Source of the DNA: an uncultured bacterium
GTDB taxonomy: Bacteria > Cyanobacteriota > Vampirovibrionia > Gastranaerophilales > Gastranaerophilaceae
DNA length: 5,398 nt
Assembly: GCA_900554385.1 (NCBI GenBank)
Contig: USHE01000116.1
Coordinates: 1 to 5,398 of the forward strand
Reading direction: 5' to 3'
Under the pieces are notes generated by a model, which was given only the letters and a program-made list of their open reading frames with translations, was not told the origin of the DNA and did no database searches. This document shows, one piece after another, positions 1 through 5,398 of the stretch (positions are counted from its first letter, which is position 1; each line of letters begins with the position of its first letter). Position numbers and translations under genes: made by a program.

Positions 1-766
1 TAATCAAGGCTATAACAGAAACGGCGGGTATAATCAAAACAGACCTCAGCAAGGCGGTTACAGGCGTGATAATCAAGGTTATAACAGACCCGGCGGATAT
101 AACCAAAATCGTCCTCAGCAAGGTGGTTATAACCGTCAAAGTTACGGCAGCAGAAGACCTCAACAGGGCGGTTTTAATAAAGGCGGATTTAATAAAAGAC
201 GTCCGATGAATAGAAATAAAGCCCCTAAACAACTTTTAGTAAGTAAAGAACAGTTGGAACAAATTGAATTGCTTTATAAGCTTATGCTTCCGCTTCCAAA
301 TCCGGATGCACATGAGGTTATCGGTGAAAAAATAGGTTTAGAACCAAGAAAAGTATTTTTCGGAATTAACCTTGTTCGTCAAAAGATGATGCTTCCGAAA
401 TTGCCGTTCCCTAAACGTAAACTTGCAATTTCTCCAGATCAGCTTTTCGCAATTAAAAATCTTTATGAGCCATTGCTTCCATTGCCTCCAATAGGATGTC
501 ATAAAATTATTGCAGCCCAATTGAAAATGGATGAATGGAGAGTTCACGTTGGTATCGGCTTAATTCGTTCTCAAATGGGCTTACAGCGTTGGAATCAGGA
601 AAGAGAAGATTGCCCAGAAGAATTTAAAAACCAGAGTAAGGCAGTTGCAGAACCTGTGGTAGAAGAAGCTCAAGCTGTGGAAGTTCCCGCTGAAGACGCT
701 CCGGAGGTTGCTGAAAAACCTAAACGTGGCAGAAAACCAAAGAAAGTTGAAGAACCTGCGGAATAA
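1..766 (+). CDS. Partial Gly/Gln/Arg-rich protein with a duplicated 56-aa domain, likely nucleic-acid binding
   Basis: The frame is open from the window edge (first full codon at 2) to the TAA at 764-766, giving 254 residues; the start lies upstream. The ATG at 206 is not the start: the same frame runs unbroken before it in obvious protein-like repeats, and no Shine-Dalgarno precedes it. Numbering from the first full codon, residues 1-68 are basic low complexity (Q, G, N, Y, R) made of two 23-residue repeats plus a degenerate remnant. Residues 78-133 and 141-196 are two copies of one domain, 20 of 56 positions identical without gaps, sharing LYxxxLPLP, a His and GIxLxRxxM. Residues about 210-254 are Ala/Glu/Pro/Val-rich and include KPKRGRKPKK, an AT-hook-like basic patch. 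I do not recognise the family. RG/QGG-type tails commonly bind RNA, and coupling to rimM and trmD supports a role around RNA or ribosomes, but that is inference. Confidence 0.85.
   Translation, partial: NQGYNRNGGYNQNRPQQGGYRRDNQGYNRPGGYNQNRPQQGGYNRQSYGSRRPQQGGFNKGGFNKRRPMNRNKAPKQLLVSKEQLEQIELLYKLMLPLPNPDAHEVIGEKIGLEPRKVFFGINLVRQKMMLPKLPFPKRKLAISPDQLFAIKNLYEPLLPLPPIGCHKIIAAQLKMDEWRVHVGIGLIRSQMGLQRWNQEREDCPEEFKNQSKAVAEPVVEEAQAVEVPAEDAPEVAEKPKRGRKPKKVEEPAE
2..139 (+). repeat. Two tandem 69-bp coding repeats (23 residues each)
   Basis: Units at 2-70 and 71-139 encode nearly identical 23-residue blocks of the form NQGYNR-x-GGYNQNRPQQGGY plus three variable residues. Many codons differ synonymously between the units (for example GGC/GGT, TAC/TAT, AGA/CGT, AAT/AAC), so the protein sequence is better kept than the DNA. 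A degenerate third stretch (RRPQQGGF, GGFNK twice) follows up to about 205. More units may lie upstream of the window. Confidence 0.85.
233..589 (+). repeat. Tandem duplication of a 56-residue protein domain
   Basis: The copies are encoded by 233-400 and 422-589, separated by a seven-residue linker (LPFPKRK). They align without gaps, 20 of 56 identical. Shared positions include S-x-x-QL near the start, I-x-x-LY, L-x-LPLP written as LPLP, a His, then V-x-x-GI-x-L-x-R-x-x-M-x-L. The pattern of short amphipathic helices resembles a small helical or helix-turn-helix-like module, though I cannot assign a family. Divergence is high enough to be an old duplication. Confidence 0.7.
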
Positions 767-1278
767 TGAGCAAATTCGTTTCTGTTGGTAAAATTCTTAA
801 CTTTCATGGAATTCAAGGAGAGGCAAAAGTTGGCTTTTCTAAAGGGCAAGAAGATTTTTTGCTTTCTTTGGATGTCGTTTTTGTGAAAAAAAATAATGAA
901 TATCTTCCGCTCAAGGTCGTGCGTTCGAGGTTAAATAAGACTTTTGCCCTTATTAAGTTTGAGGGAATTAATTCAATCAACGATTTAATGGAGTATAAGG
1001 GCGAGCTTCTCTTTGTTGAAGAAGATACAATTCGAGAAAAGCTTGAGGAAGATGAATTTTTAATAGATGAACTTGTAGGGCTTTCTGTCTTTGATACTGA
1101 AGATAAAAAACTTGGATTTGTCGTAGGGGTTTCAAATAACGGGGCAAATGATTTGCTTTCGGTTAAGACAAATTCTAAAAAAATATGCCTTGTGCCGTTT
1201 GTAAAGGCAATTGTCGTGAATGTCAGCATTAAGGATAAAAAAGTTGTTATTAATAATTTAGAAGGACTTTTAGAATGA
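766..1278 (+). CDS. rimM: Ribosome maturation factor RimM
   Basis: RimM binds ribosomal protein S19 and the 30S head and assists late 16S rRNA processing; it is cytoplasmic and not an enzyme. The 170-residue length is typical. The N-terminal RimM barrel opens with GKILNFHGIQGEAKV (residues 8-22), matching the family's GKI-x-x-x-HGI-x-GE-x-KV signature. The C-terminal PRC-barrel domain runs from about 99 to 170: DELVGLSVFD, KKLGFVVGVSNNGANDLL, then VPFVKAIV and the closing LEGLLE. Its ATG shares the last A of the upstream gene's TAA (TAATG), and no strong Shine-Dalgarno is visible, so translation probably depends on ribosomes arriving from the upstream gene. Its TGA overlaps the trmD start. 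The rimM-trmD order is widely conserved in bacteria. Identification is secure. Confidence 0.96.
   Translation: MSKFVSVGKILNFHGIQGEAKVGFSKGQEDFLLSLDVVFVKKNNEYLPLKVVRSRLNKTFALIKFEGINSINDLMEYKGELLFVEEDTIREKLEEDEFLIDELVGLSVFDTEDKKLGFVVGVSNNGANDLLSVKTNSKKICLVPFVKAIVVNVSIKDKKVVINNLEGLLE
1262..1266 (+). promoter_or_regulatory. Shine-Dalgarno for trmD inside the rimM 3' end
   Basis: AAGGA lies eight bases before the trmD ATG at 1275, within the last codons of rimM (encoding EGLLE). Together with the ATGA start/stop overlap at 1275-1278, it fixes the trmD start and allows both re-initiation and independent loading. Confidence 0.7.
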
Positions 1279-1967
1279 AGTTTGATGTAATGACACTTTT
1301 CCCTGAAATGATTGAGAGCTACTGCGGATTTAGTATCCTGAAACGTGCGTGTGAATCCGGGGTTATATCTGTTAATACCGTTAATCCACGGGATTTTACG
1401 CTTGATAAGCATAAAAAAGTTGACGATACTCCTTACGGCGGGGGCGCAGGAATGGTTTTAATGGCTCAACCTTATGTTGATGCTTATGAAAGTATTGAGC
1501 AGTGTGCAAATTCAATTACAGTAATGCTTACACCGCAGGGTAAACCTTTAGATGATAAATTGGTTAACGATTTGGCTAAGTATGAGCAAATTATTATGAT
1601 GTGCGGTCATTACGAAGGGTTTGACGAAAGAATAAGAGATATTATAAAACCGAAAGAAATTTCTATTGGGGATTTTGTTTTGACAGGCGGAGAACTTCCT
1701 GCGTTGTGTCTAATGGATGCAGTTAGCAGAAAGATTGACGGAACTCTTGGAAAAATTGCTTCTGCGGATGAGGATAGTTTTGCGGACGGACTTTTGGAAT
1801 ATCCACACTACACAAAACCTCGTGAATACAGAGGGTTAGTCGTTCCGGAGGTGCTGCTAAACGGAAATCATAAAGAAATCGCTGATTTTAGGCTTAAACA
1901 ATCCATATTACGCACAAAGGAAAAACGTCCGGATTTGTACGAGAAATATTTAAATCCGGAGGGCTAA
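1275..1967 (+). CDS. trmD: tRNA (guanine37-N1)-methyltransferase TrmD
   Basis: TrmD transfers a methyl group from S-adenosylmethionine to N1 of G37 in tRNAs with G36-G37, which prevents +1 frameshifting; it is a cytoplasmic dimer of the trefoil-knot SPOUT superfamily. The 230 residues cover the full family. Visible motifs are MKFDVMTLFPEM (1-12), YGGGAGMVL (54-62), LTPQGKPL (85-92), CGHYEGFDERI (110-120), EISIGDFVLTGGELPA (128-143) of the knotted AdoMet site, and EDSFADGLLEYPHYTKP (166-182), which carries the Asp regarded as catalytic in this segment. The C-terminal domain retains LLNGNHKEI and RLKQSILRT. All key segments are present. The start overlaps the rimM stop as ATGA and has a good Shine-Dalgarno. 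The gene ends three bases before the stop of the opposing gene, with no strong terminator visible between them. Confidence 0.98.
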   Translation: MKFDVMTLFPEMIESYCGFSILKRACESGVISVNTVNPRDFTLDKHKKVDDTPYGGGAGMVLMAQPYVDAYESIEQCANSITVMLTPQGKPLDDKLVNDLAKYEQIIMMCGHYEGFDERIRDIIKPKEISIGDFVLTGGELPALCLMDAVSRKIDGTLGKIASADEDSFADGLLEYPHYTKPREYRGLVVPEVLLNGNHKEIADFRLKQSILRTKEKRPDLYEKYLNPEG

Positions 1968-1970
1968 ATA

Positions 1971-2468
1971 TTACTTAAATCTGGAGTTAAGCGGATCGGG
2001 ACGTCCTATGCCTATGATGTCACGCACAAATTTTATGCCGCCGTAGGCAAGCAAGCCTATGCCGGCACCTTTACAGATTTTTCCGTGTTTTTTAGCACTA
2101 GCCAGAAGTGCGGTTAGCCCCAGACCCAAAGGTACAACTCCGGCAATAAGCATATCTCCGACTCCGCTAAAATATCCTGCTGCAGAGTTAAAGAAATTTA
2201 AGAAATTATTTTCCAGTTCAATATTGAATATTTTTTTCTTAATTTTGGTTTGAATTGTGCTGGGTTCTGTGAGGTATAAGGTGTTATTAGCCGCACTTGC
2301 AGTTCTGTTTGCTTCGGCAGTTTGAGAGTAGGTGTCGGCTTTGAGTTTTCCGATAACATGTGCATCATAAGCGACCATACCTACAGTGGCTGCGCCTGCA
2401 GCTTTTGCAAGGTATTTTCCGTAATTGTTTTTTATAGCTGTTGTTATGTTAGAAAGTCGAAATGCCAT
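1971..2468 (-). CDS. Small hypothetical protein with three predicted hydrophobic segments
   Basis: A 165-residue protein that I cannot assign to a family. Hydrophobic, Gly/Ala-rich stretches lie at about 19-40 (KAAGAATVGMVAYDAHVIG), 104-125 (MLIAGVVPLGLGLTALL) and 131-153 (ICKGAGIGLLAYGGIKFV), so an inner-membrane protein is likely. A polar Ala/Thr/Asn-rich loop (about 44-72) and a lysine-rich patch (KIKKK, 75-79) separate the first segment from the second. The C-terminus is basic and short (PDPLNSRFK). There is no clear cleavable signal peptide and no catalytic motif. The start at 2468 is supported by AGTAGG just upstream, and seven bases separate it from the TAG of the preceding gene, so the two are probably co-transcribed. 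It converges on trmD with a three-base gap. The function is unknown. Confidence 0.75.
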   Translation of the reverse strand: MAFRLSNITTAIKNNYGKYLAKAAGAATVGMVAYDAHVIGKLKADTYSQTAEANRTASAANNTLYLTEPSTIQTKIKKKIFNIELENNFLNFFNSAAGYFSGVGDMLIAGVVPLGLGLTALLASAKKHGKICKGAGIGLLAYGGIKFVRDIIGIGRPDPLNSRFK

Positions 2469-2470
2469 TT

Positions 2471-2480
2471 GTTACCTACT
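2471..2480 (-). promoter_or_regulatory. Ribosome binding site of the small membrane protein gene
   Basis: Read on the minus strand this is AGTAGGTAAC, ending two bases before the ATG at 2468. The TAG stop of the upstream gene (2478-2476) is embedded in it. The arrangement suggests translational coupling, which matters because the upstream frame contains premature stops. Confidence 0.45.
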
Positions 2481-3255
2481 TGTTAGCTTCTGTTTTATTT
2501 GGTTTATCTTTCACTTCAAATTCTTTTTCTACAGTTTTGCCTGCCATTTTTAACAGAATATTGGTTGCTGTTTTTGCATCTTGTCCGTAGTTTGTTTCTC
2601 CTGTTTGCATTTTTTGAAGAACTCCTGCAGTGTAATCGTTACCGATGCATTGTCTTGAATCCAAAATCCCTTACGCAAGCATTTTTATAGGCTGGTAAGG
2701 GTCTTGAAGCAATTTATTTACAAGAGCTGTAAGCGCAGGATCTTCTTTTCGGGAGTCATCTTCCTGTAATCTTGCAATAACCTCTTTTGCACCCATCATT
2801 CGAACTTCTTTATCTTGATTATTCAAGTAATTTTCTAATGTTTTAATATATTCATCCGTTAGTTGAACAATTTGTCTTTTTTCAGTTTTTTTAGGTTCTT
2901 CCTTTTGGGTTTCTGTTGCTTGAGTTGGCTGATTTTGAGTGGTTGTATTATTAAATTGCTGGGTATAATAATTTGGAGGATAGCATCCTGTAGGAGCTTG
3001 TCCTGTTTGATAAGACGGAGCATTTACGTTATAAACAGGTGACGGACCTCCCGGAGCTGCTACTGACGGATTAAATATTTGAATATTTACGCCTGCTTAG
3101 TTCGGGTTTTGAGGAGGAATTGTCACCGTTGGCTGTGTTGCGTAATTCTGTTGAACAGCCTGTTGAGGTGCGTTTTGCACAACCTGTTGAGGCTGAGCCT
3201 GTACTATTGGTTTTGGTTGTATTGCCGTTTGATTTTGTTGAACTGAATTTTGCAT
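2476..3255 (-). pseudogene. Gln/Pro-rich HEAT-like protein gene interrupted by two in-frame TAA codons
   Basis: From ATG 3255 to TAG 2478-2476 one frame reads as a coherent 259-codon protein, broken only by TAA at codon 53 (3099-3097) and codon 195 (2673-2671); there is no frameshift. Codons 1-52 are Gln/Pro/Val-rich (PQQ, VQQ). Codons 54-128 continue as Pro/Tyr/Gln/Thr/Asn-rich linker ending in a Lys/Glu stretch (EEPKKTEKRQ). Codons about 129-232 are helical and HEAT-like: LENYLNNQDKEVRMMGAKEV, then ALTALVNKLLQDPYQPIKMLA, the second stop, and GILDSRQC. The tail is lysine-rich. AAAAGG upstream of ATG 3255 supports the start. After the first stop no ATG, GTG or TTG occurs in frame until TTG 2826 and ATG 2799, so the middle piece has no convincing start of its own. 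A TTG at 2664 could open a 62-residue fragment, but it lies inside the HEAT-like region. HEAT-like repeats usually mediate protein contacts. Alternatives are readthrough or sequencing error. Confidence 0.7.
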
Positions 3256-3335
3256 ATAATACTACCTTTTCACTACCTAATATATAAAAGTATTGTGATA
3301 TAAATTAATTGCGTATTTTTTTACTATTTTAAGAA
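3256..3335. promoter_or_regulatory. Divergent intergenic region, probable location of two promoters
   Basis: This 80-base, very AT-rich gap separates the divergent HEAT-like and CxxCxxCC genes, so promoters for both probably lie here. Several TATA-like hexamers occur (TATAAA at 3283-3288 and 3299-3304; TACTAT at 3322-3327), but none has a convincing -35 box at normal spacing, so I assign no specific promoter. On the minus strand AGGTAGT occurs twice (3278-3272 and 3267-3261) just before the ATG at 3255; the nearer copy sits in the ribosome-binding position. Confidence 0.35.
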
Positions 3336-3965
3336 ATGTTACAATGGTTCCTGAATATTGGCATGACGCACTATAATGAAATTATGGGTAGTTATGAAGA
3401 AAGTTATTTAAATAAGCGTCCACAATCTCTTTGTCACATGTGCGGCAGGTGCTGCAGGGTGGTTACTACATCCAAAACATACTGTGAATTAAAATATCTT
3501 GAAGCTCAGGGTGATGAGGGGGCAGTTGATTTTTTAAAGATATTTGTACCTTATGCCACGATAGATGATGCCCGCAGGGTTGATAAGGAACTTGTTGATA
3601 ATGTGCTTGAAAAAATGGCGGAAGCAGATGATTTTGATATAAATAAGGTTACTTTCTATGGCTGCAAATATCTCACTGATGAAAATACCTGTCCTATTTA
3701 TGAAGAACGTCCTGCACTATGCAGACATTGTCCGTCTACGCCGTGGGCAATTGTTCCTCCGGGATGCGGATTTGAGGCGTGGCTATTCCTTAAACGTGAG
3801 GAGGCTAAGCAAAAAGTTCGCAAGGCAAAAGAAGATTATCTGGAACTTCAGCTTTTAAAATCAAAAACTAAAGATCCAGATAACCTTAGAAAAATTGAAT
3901 CTGTTGAAAATAAAATTAAACATACTATTGAACTCTATAAAAAATACGGTTCTGAAAACTGGTAA
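3336..3965 (+). CDS. CxxCxxCC (YkgJ-type) putative metal-binding protein
   Basis: The 209-residue protein carries the cysteine pattern of the YkgJ/UPF0153 'zinc- or iron-chelating' family. It has CHMCGRCC at 33-40, then Cys50, Cys110, and CPIYEERPALCRHCP at 119-133 with the family-typical C-P-x-Y-x-x-RP-x-x-CR, plus Cys144. These cysteines probably hold a metal ion or Fe-S cluster; the biochemical role of the family is not established. Residues about 153-200 are rich in Lys and Glu and probably form a long helix or coiled coil beyond the core domain. The start is uncertain: ATG 3336 has only AAGA immediately before it, too close for a normal Shine-Dalgarno, and in-frame ATGs at 3363 and 3384 are alternatives with no better site. 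All precede the first Cys motif. It is divergent from the HEAT-like gene and converges on the DUF3536 gene four bases away. Confidence 0.88.
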   Translation: MLQWFLNIGMTHYNEIMGSYEESYLNKRPQSLCHMCGRCCRVVTTSKTYCELKYLEAQGDEGAVDFLKIFVPYATIDDARRVDKELVDNVLEKMAEADDFDINKVTFYGCKYLTDENTCPIYEERPALCRHCPSTPWAIVPPGCGFEAWLFLKREEAKQKVRKAKEDYLELQLLKSKTKDPDNLRKIESVENKIKHTIELYKKYGSENW

Positions 3966-3997
3966 ATTTTTAGCGGACTGATAATTTATCCAGTTTT
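3955..3997. terminator. Candidate bidirectional hairpin at convergent gene ends
   Basis: AAAACTGGTAAATT (3955-3968) is complementary to AATTTATCCAGTTTT (3983-3997), giving 14 base pairs with one bulged T at 3989 and a 14-base loop. It spans the last codons of both convergent genes and their TAA stops. The arms end in A and T runs, as in bidirectional terminators, but the GC core is only four pairs and the following T tract is short, so this remains a candidate. Confidence 0.35.
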
Positions 3998-5398
3998 GTT
4001 CTGTAAAAGTCCGTGTTAATGTTTAATTTATCTCCAATATCGAGAAGCATTTCCACAAGACGCTTATCATTAGAACGTTTTGATTGAACGCTTAGTTCTA
4101 TAATTTCGTTAATTCTGTGATAGATTTTTGTGAAGTACGTATTTTGAGCTTCTGAAATATCGATTTCAAGTTCAAGTTTTTGTGCGTATTCAAAAAGCTC
4201 CAGCAAAACTTCTGCCTGTTGTATTTCAAACCCGTAAATAAGCCGGTTCAGGTTCTGGATAATTTTTTTTGAGAATATGTTATTAGAAACTGATTTATCC
4301 AATTTTATTCCCATTTTTTTAGCTTCAAAATTGATATCTGTTGCCTGCTGGGTTATGCTTGGGTCTACAAATCCGCCGGAATGCATTATTAAGTCGTTAA
4401 ATTTACGGCTAAGCGCATATCCTGCAGAAATCTTAAATTCGTCAGGTATTGCAAGTCCGAGGTTCTGCATGTGATAAATTGAACCCTTGCCTTCTTCGTA
4501 CATTTCTTCGTATGTTCTGGCAAATTTTTGCATTTTATCTTTCAGAAGTATTTGCAATATTTTTCTGCGTTCTTCTATAAAGATATCTTTCAGTGTAAAG
4601 TATTCTTTGCCAAAGAATTCGTCTAATGCTCTAATGATTTCCGTCAGAGGGTTAAGCAGGAATGTTTTTATGAGTTCTGCTTTCATTTTGTTATATTCTG
4701 TTTCATCCGAGAATTCTTTTATTGCGCAGTGGAAATCTCCTGCAGAATACTGCATAAGGGCAAACATAAGGTTCGATTTTTGAAGTGTAATTTTTGATTG
4801 AACCTCAATATGACCTACTACAAAGCTGGAATTTCCTTTTTGAACTTTTTGATAATCCTGTTTTGTAACTTTATAGCAATAAACATATTCTTCATCTTCA
4901 AAATCCTGATAAAGAGATGATACTGCCCATAAGCTGGCGATTTGTTTTAGAGTTATAATTGATGGTTTCACAAATCGTTCAAAAATATCTTTGCCGTTTC
5001 CGTATTCTGCTATGTTACTTTTTGCTTCTGCAAGAATTTCAAGAAAATGTTTTTCAAGAGCTTTTTTGGTAAATGAGGATGCTAATTGCATAGCACGGGC
5101 TGCATATTTCATTATTTGAACGGTTTCAATTCCAGAAATTTCAGAGAAGAACCAACCGCAGCTTGTGTACATTAAGAGAGCCTGACGCTGGATTTCCAAA
5201 AGTTCCATAGCTTTAACTTTCTGGTTATCCGTTAAATCAGGGAGAAAATTATCCCGTTGGAATTTATTAACAGCGTGGCTTCCTCGGTCAAGAATAACTG
5301 CAATATAGTTATTTCTTGCTTCCCAAGGATTTGAGAAATACTTAGCACCTTCTGTTTCGTAAATTTTAGAAAGTTCATCTCGTAAGTAGTCGAGGGCT
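3970..5398 (-). CDS. C-terminal part of a GH57-type protein (DUF3536 region)
   Basis: The frame is open from the window edge to TAA 3972-3970, giving 475 residues; the N-terminus lies beyond 5398. The ATG at 5208 is internal: the 63 preceding codons continue the same domain, with NPWEARNNYIAVILDR and a following F-rich segment. The strongest signature is LLEIQRQALLMYTSCGWFF, followed by SEISGIETVQIMKYAARAMQL (about residues 66-104). This matches the DUF3536 region that follows an N-terminal glycoside hydrolase family 57 domain in many bacteria. Further on the chain is mostly helical, with AQNTYF near the C-terminus, also typical. GH57 enzymes act on alpha-glucans (amylase, branching, glucanotransferase types). 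The catalytic domain is outside the window, so neither activity nor substrate can be confirmed. A cytoplasmic location is likely, since no secretion features are seen in this portion. It converges on the CxxCxxCC gene. Confidence 0.88.
   Translation of the reverse strand, partial: ALDYLRDELSKIYETEGAKYFSNPWEARNNYIAVILDRGSHAVNKFQRDNFLPDLTDNQKVKAMELLEIQRQALLMYTSCGWFFSEISGIETVQIMKYAARAMQLASSFTKKALEKHFLEILAEAKSNIAEYGNGKDIFERFVKPSIITLKQIASLWAVSSLYQDFEDEEYVYCYKVTKQDYQKVQKGNSSFVVGHIEVQSKITLQKSNLMFALMQYSAGDFHCAIKEFSDETEYNKMKAELIKTFLLNPLTEIIRALDEFFGKEYFTLKDIFIEERRKILQILLKDKMQKFARTYEEMYEEGKGSIYHMQNLGLAIPDEFKISAGYALSRKFNDLIMHSGGFVDPSITQQATDINFEAKKMGIKLDKSVSNNIFSKKIIQNLNRLIYGFEIQQAEVLLELFEYAQKLELEIDISEAQNTYFTKIYHRINEIIELSVQSKRSNDKRLVEMLLDIGDKLNINTDFYRTKLDKLSVR

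Noticed and set aside
813..1412. A 199-codon open frame on the minus strand opposite rimM and the start of trmD.
   Set aside because: It is a shadow of two secure genes. Its protein is Ser/Thr/Lys-rich, as expected from antisense of AT-rich coding DNA, and shows no domain.
1945..1972. AATATTTA / TAAATATT inverted repeat at the trmD-membrane protein junction as a terminator.
   Set aside because: The eight-base stem is entirely A/T, with no GC core and no T run after it, so a stable terminator hairpin is unlikely.
1950..1986. Twelve-base direct repeat TTAAATCCGGAG / TTAAATCTGGAG on either side of the trmD stop, at 1950-1961 and 1975-1986.
   Set aside because: Both copies lie in coding sequence of convergent genes, differ by one base and are short. 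There is no element between them that would make them attachment or insertion duplications.
2476..3255. Alternative genetic code in which TAA encodes an amino acid.
   Set aside because: TAA ends the upstream operon gene, trmD, the membrane protein, the CxxCxxCC gene and the DUF3536 gene at the expected lengths, so general TAA reassignment does not fit.
3372..3377. A perfect TATAAT hexamer as a -10 promoter box for the CxxCxxCC gene.
   Set aside because: It lies inside the 5' coding part, with no -35-like hexamer at 16-18 bases upstream. It would only make sense if the true start were the ATG at 3384, for which there is no other support.
4277..4783. Two plus-strand open frames opposite the DUF3536 gene.
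   Set aside because: They lie within a well-supported gene on the other strand, lack family motifs and ribosome sites, and read as shadow translations.

Overview
The window is AT-rich bacterial chromosomal DNA, densely packed. It holds six coding regions, two of them cut by the window edges, plus one gene interrupted by two in-frame stop codons. Standard stops fit every intact gene (TAA in five, TGA in rimM), so nothing suggests a genome-wide change of genetic code. The gene mix and AT-rich codon use would suit an uncultured gut lineage such as Gastranaerophilales (Vampirovibrionia, formerly Melainabacteria). The mix is rimM-trmD, a CxxCxxCC protein, a GH57-type protein with a DUF3536 region, and lineage-type unknown proteins. 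That assignment is inference from overall character, not from a marker gene.

Region 1 (1-1967, plus strand) is a translationally coupled operon. It begins with the 3' part of a gene for a basic Gly/Gln/Asn/Arg-rich protein. This protein has a tandemly duplicated 56-residue domain of unknown type and an acidic tail with an AT-hook-like motif. It is followed by rimM (16S rRNA/30S maturation) and trmD (tRNA m1G37 methyltransferase). The junctions are TAATG and ATGA overlaps, so the three products are probably made together. The first protein is plausibly an RNA- or ribosome-associated factor.

Region 2 (1971-3255, minus strand) is a two-gene unit converging on trmD. The first gene would encode a Gln/Pro-rich protein with a HEAT-like helical C-terminal half. 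Its frame is open from a well-placed ATG at 3255 to a TAG at 2476, except for two TAA codons at 3099-3097 and 2673-2671, with no frameshift. The second gene encodes a small protein with about three hydrophobic segments and no recognised function.

Region 3 (3336-3965, plus strand) is a gene for a CxxCxxCC (YkgJ-type) putative metal-binding protein, divergent from region 2.

Region 4 (3970-5398, minus strand) is the C-terminal part of a protein with a DUF3536 region, the kind found behind GH57 glycoside hydrolase domains. The reading frame continues past the window edge, so the ATG at 5208 is internal. It converges on the CxxCxxCC gene with a 4-bp gap, and an imperfect inverted repeat lies across the two 3' ends.

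No RNA genes, CRISPR arrays, insertion sequences or phage genes were seen. The points most worth a second look are the doubly interrupted HEAT-like gene and the duplicated-domain protein coupled to rimM-trmD.
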